The notes beneath the pieces are model-generated. The model made no database searches and was not told the DNA's origin. It saw only the letters and a list, made by a program, of their open reading frames with translations. 14,046 nucleotides of DNA from an uncultured Eubacteriales bacterium (GTDB lineage: Bacteria > Bacillota > Clostridia > Christensenellales > Borkfalkiaceae): NCBI GenBank assembly GCA_900549005.1, contig URMT01000039.1:1-14046 (forward strand), in the 5' to 3' direction. Positions 11,767 to 14,046 of the stretch are shown piece after piece; within the stretch, counting starts at the first letter, position 1; every line of letters starts with the position of its first letter. The position numbers and the translations under genes are program-made.

Positions 11767-13878
11767 ATGGCAAGAGAATACGATTTACTTCACACCCGCA
11801 ATATAGGTATAATGGCGCACATAGACGCAGGCAAGACTACGACTACCGAGCGCATACTGTATTATACGGGCATCAATCATAAAATCGGCGAAACGCACGA
11901 CGGCACCGCTACTATGGACTGGATGGTGCAGGAGCAGGAGCGCGGCATAACCATCACTTCCGCCGCAACCACCTGCCACTGGACGCGCAGCGGCAAGACC
12001 AAGGCTGACGAATGCCGTATCAACATCATAGACACCCCGGGCCACGTTGACTTCACCGTAGAAGTTGAGCGTTCGCTCCGCGTTCTCGACGGCGCCATCG
12101 CAACTTTCTGCGCAAAGGGCGGCGTTGAGCCCCAGTCTGAAACGGTATGGCGCCAGGCAGATAAATACAAGGTGCCCCGCATTGCCTACGTAAATAAAAT
12201 GGACATCAACGGCGCAAACTTCGAGCGCGCCGTAAGAATGATGAGGGAGAGGCTCTCTGCCAACCCCGTTCCCATCGAGCTTCCCATCGGTAAGGAAGCT
12301 ACCTTCCGCGGAATAGTCGACCTCATCGAAATGAATGCCGAAATTTACGATTCCGACGACGGCAAACAGTACCACAAAGACGAAATTCCCGCAGATATGC
12401 AGGCTGAGGCGGAAGAGCTTCATATGAAAGTTATGGAAGCCGCTGCCGAGGGCGACGACGAGCTTATGGAGAAGTTCCTCGAAACTATGGAACTCACCCC
12501 CGACGAAATAAGAAAGGGTCTTCGCAAAGCTACCATCGATATGAAGTGCACCCCCGTGCTCTGCGGTTCTTCCTATAAGAACAAGGGCGTTCAGATGCTT
12601 CTCGACGCCGTTATCGACTTCCTTCCTTCCCCCGTGGACGTTGACCACGTAAAGGGTATCAACCCCAAGACGGGCGAAGAGGAAGAGCGCAGGACGGCCG
12701 ACGACGAACCTTTCTCGGGCCTCGCATTCAAGATTGCAACCGACCCCTTCGTGGGCAGGCTTGCATATTTCAGAGCATATTCGGGCGTGTTGGAGTCCGG
12801 TTCCTACGTATATAACTCTACCAAGGGTAAGAGGGAGCGCGTAGGCCGTCTCGTTCAGATGCACGCAAACAACCGTACAGAAATTCCCCGCGTTTACTCG
12901 GGCGATATCTGCGCGATAGTCGGCCTCAAAGACACCACTACGGGCGACACGCTCTGCGACGAAGCTCATCCCATCGTTCTCGAACAGATGACCTTCTCCG
13001 ACCCCGTTATCCAGCTCTCCATCGAGCCAAAGACCAAGGCCGGCCAGGAAAAGATGACGATGGCGCTCATAAAGCTCGCCGAAGAGGACCCCACTTTCAA
13101 GACCTATACCGACCAGGAGACCGGTCAGACGATAATCGCAGGTATGGGCGAACTCCACCTCGACATCATTGTAGACAGGCTTCTGCGCGAATTCAAGGTA
13201 GAGGCAAACGTGGGCGCTCCCCAGGTTGCCTACCGCGAAACCTTCAAGCAGGCGGTTGACGCCGAAGGCCTTTACAAGAGGCAGTCCGGTGGTAAAGGCC
13301 AGTACGGTCACTGCAAAATCCACCTCATTCCCGGCGAGCCCGGTTCGGGCTACGTGTTCGAAGACCTCACCGTCGGCGGCTCTATTCCCAAGGAATATAT
13401 CCCCGCAATCGACAAGGGTATTCAGGGCGCGGCCAAGAACGGCTTCCTTGCAGGGTACGAAGTGGTTGACTTCAAAGTACAGGTTTACGACGGAAGCTAC
13501 CACGAGGTAGACTCCTCCGAAATGGCGTTCCAGATTGCCGGCTCTATGGCGTTCAAGAACGGTATGGAAAAGGCAAAGGCAGTTCTGCTCGAACCCATAA
13601 TGAAGGTTGAGGTTATCACCCCCGACGACTATTTCGGCGATATAATGGGCAACGTAACCTCCCGCCGCGGCACGATAGTATCTACCGACGACCGTGCAGG
13701 CGCAAAGGTTGTAGACGCAGAAGTTCCCCTTTCCGAAATGTTCGGCTATGCAACCGACCTTCGTTCGCGCACCCAGGGCCGCGGCCAGTTCACTATGCAG
13801 TTTGACCATTATGCCGAAGTGCCCAAGTCTGTTGCCGAAAAGGTAATCGGCGAAAGGGCGAAGCAGCACAAGGCGTAA
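11767..13878 (+). CDS. fusA: Elongation factor G
   Basis: EF-G is the GTPase that drives translocation of tRNA and mRNA on the ribosome and helps recycling. The product has 703 residues, normal for the housekeeping type. Seen: P-loop AHIDAGKT at 17-24, the switch I region [20 protein letters not shown] from residue 89, NKMD at 143-146, then domains II to V, with [20 protein letters not shown] marking the start of domain IV and [20 protein letters not shown] near the C-terminus. The ribosome binding site GGGAG lies 7 bases before the ATG. It is the third gene of the str operon; tuf would be expected next but the contig ends. The last 20 codons and the stop are duplicated 167 bases downstream. 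Confidence 0.98.
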   Translation: MAREYDLLHTRNIGIMAHIDAGKTTTTERILYYTGINHKIGETHDGTATMDWMVQEQERGITITSAATTCHWTRSGKTKADECRINIIDTPGHVDFTVEVERSLRVLDGAIATFCAKGGVEPQSETVWRQADKYKVPRIAYVNKMDINGANFERAVRMMRERLSANPVPIELPIGKEATFRGIVDLIEMNAEIYDSDDGKQYHKDEIPADMQAEAEELHMKVMEAAAEGDDELMEKFLETMELTPDEIRKGLRKATIDMKCTPVLCGSSYKNKGVQMLLDAVIDFLPSPVDVDHVKGINPKTGEEEERRTADDEPFSGLAFKIATDPFVGRLAYFRAYSGVLESGSYVYNSTKGKRERVGRLVQMHANNRTEIPRVYSGDICAIVGLKDTTTGDTLCDEAHPIVLEQMTFSDPVIQLSIEPKTKAGQEKMTMALIKLAEEDPTFKTYTDQETGQTIIAGMGELHLDIIVDRLLREFKVEANVGAPQVAYRETFKQAVDAEGLYKRQSGGKGQYGHCKIHLIPGEPGSGYVFEDLTVGGSIPKEYIPAIDKGIQGAAKNGFLAGYEVVDFKVQVYDGSYHEVDSSEMAFQIAGSMAFKNGMEKAKAVLLEPIMKVEVITPDDYFGDIMGNVTSRRGTIVSTDDRAGAKVVDAEVPLSEMFGYATDLRSRTQGRGQFTMQFDHYAEVPKSVAEKVIGERAKQHKA

Positions 13879-13879
13879 G
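13818..13879 (+). repeat. 62-bp direct repeat, first copy (3' end of fusA)
   Basis: This segment covers the last codons and stop of fusA and is identical to 13985-14046. The repeat period is 167 bases. Confidence 0.95.
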
Positions 13880-13894
13880 CCGAGCGGCGAGCCT

Positions 13895-13974
13895 GCCGAT
13901 TAACGGCGAAAGCGAAGGGCACTCCTGCCGCAAGGCAGAATAATGTACGGCGTGAAAGCGCAAGCGAACGCCGT
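13895..13974 (+). other. Hairpin cluster downstream of fusA
   Basis: Three small hairpins lie in the spacer: GCCG/CGGC (13895-13907), CTGCC/GGCAG with a GCAA tetraloop (13925-13938), and ACGGCGT/ACGCCGT (13947-13974) whose loop again contains GC-GCAA-GC. No T-run follows, so a terminator is not convincing. Confidence 0.55.
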
Positions 13975-13984
13975 CCATAAAAAC

Positions 13985-14046
13985 AGTGCCCAAGTCTGTT
14001 GCCGAAAAGGTAATCGGCGAAAGGGCGAAGCAGCACAAGGCGTAAG
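13985..14046 (+). repeat. 62-bp direct repeat, second copy (truncated by the window end)
   Basis: This is an exact duplicate of 13818-13879, beginning in the middle of a fusA codon context and with no start codon of its own. It reaches the last base of the window, so the real repeat may be longer. It may be a real tandem duplication or an assembly loop at a contig end. Confidence 0.95.

Noticed and set aside
11785..13869. 694-residue open frame antisense to fusA
   Set aside because: It mirrors EF-G codon bias exactly, has no ribosome binding site or family resemblance, and fusA on the other strand is certain.
1..14046. tRNA or rRNA genes
   Set aside because: No cloverleaf with GGTTCGA-type T arm plus acceptor pairing and no rRNA segment was found on either strand by eye.

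Overview
The window looks like a contig from a G+C-rich, low-complexity-tolerant member of the Bacillota (Clostridia), probably a gut-associated uncultured lineage. The evidence is the order rpmB (minus strand) / asp23-like / fakA (yloV) / recG, which matches the rpmB-yloU-yloV-...-recG neighbourhood of Bacillus and its relatives, TTGACA/TATAAT-type promoters, strong GGAGG ribosome binding sites, and a canonical rpsL-rpsG-fusA (str) operon. Family-level placement (Christensenellales-like) would be a guess.

Layout. Bases 1-43 are not bacterial: they match the 5' end of a human/primate Alu element and mark a chimeric contig end. Bases 216-1436 encode a BspA-like leucine-rich-repeat lipoprotein, closed by a strong terminator. 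rpmB (bL28, 1791-1976, minus) is divergent from an Asp23/YloU-family gene (2223-2576) and fakA, the DAK2/DegV-like fatty acid kinase subunit (2634-4283). recG follows (4650 onward). Its helicase core is intact, but its C-terminal tail lies in another frame behind a short G-rich 15-bp tandem repeat. A gene-free kilobase (6703-7719) holds a terminator, two sigma70-type promoters, dispersed repeats and a hairpin-rich leader. It leads into a lone DRE-TIM (HMGL-like, 4-hydroxy-2-oxovalerate aldolase-like) enzyme gene (7720-8691). After its terminator comes more repeat DNA, then an A+T-rich gene on the minus strand for a secreted lipoprotein with a Pro-Glu/Pro-Thr stalk (9105-10097). That gene is preceded by its own promoter and a compact structured RNA ending in an intrinsic terminator (10144-10281). 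The str operon then runs from a strong promoter at 10472 through rpsL, a 240-nt structured spacer, rpsG and fusA. The contig ends inside a second copy of the last 62 bases around the fusA stop codon.

How the parts relate. The ribosomal and elongation factor genes form a translation operon. asp23 and fakA form a small operon linked to envelope and lipid metabolism. The two lipoproteins are cell-surface accessory products. The most unusual content is non-coding: a dispersed structured repeat of about 120-180 bp occurs three times (twice forward, once inverted) in the spacers around recG and the aldolase gene. Several of its stems differ in sequence between copies yet stay base-paired, which suggests selection on, or mobility of, a folded RNA or DNA. 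One copy places the aldolase Shine-Dalgarno sequence inside a long hairpin. No CRISPR array, tRNA, rRNA, transposase, phage gene or defence gene was recognised.
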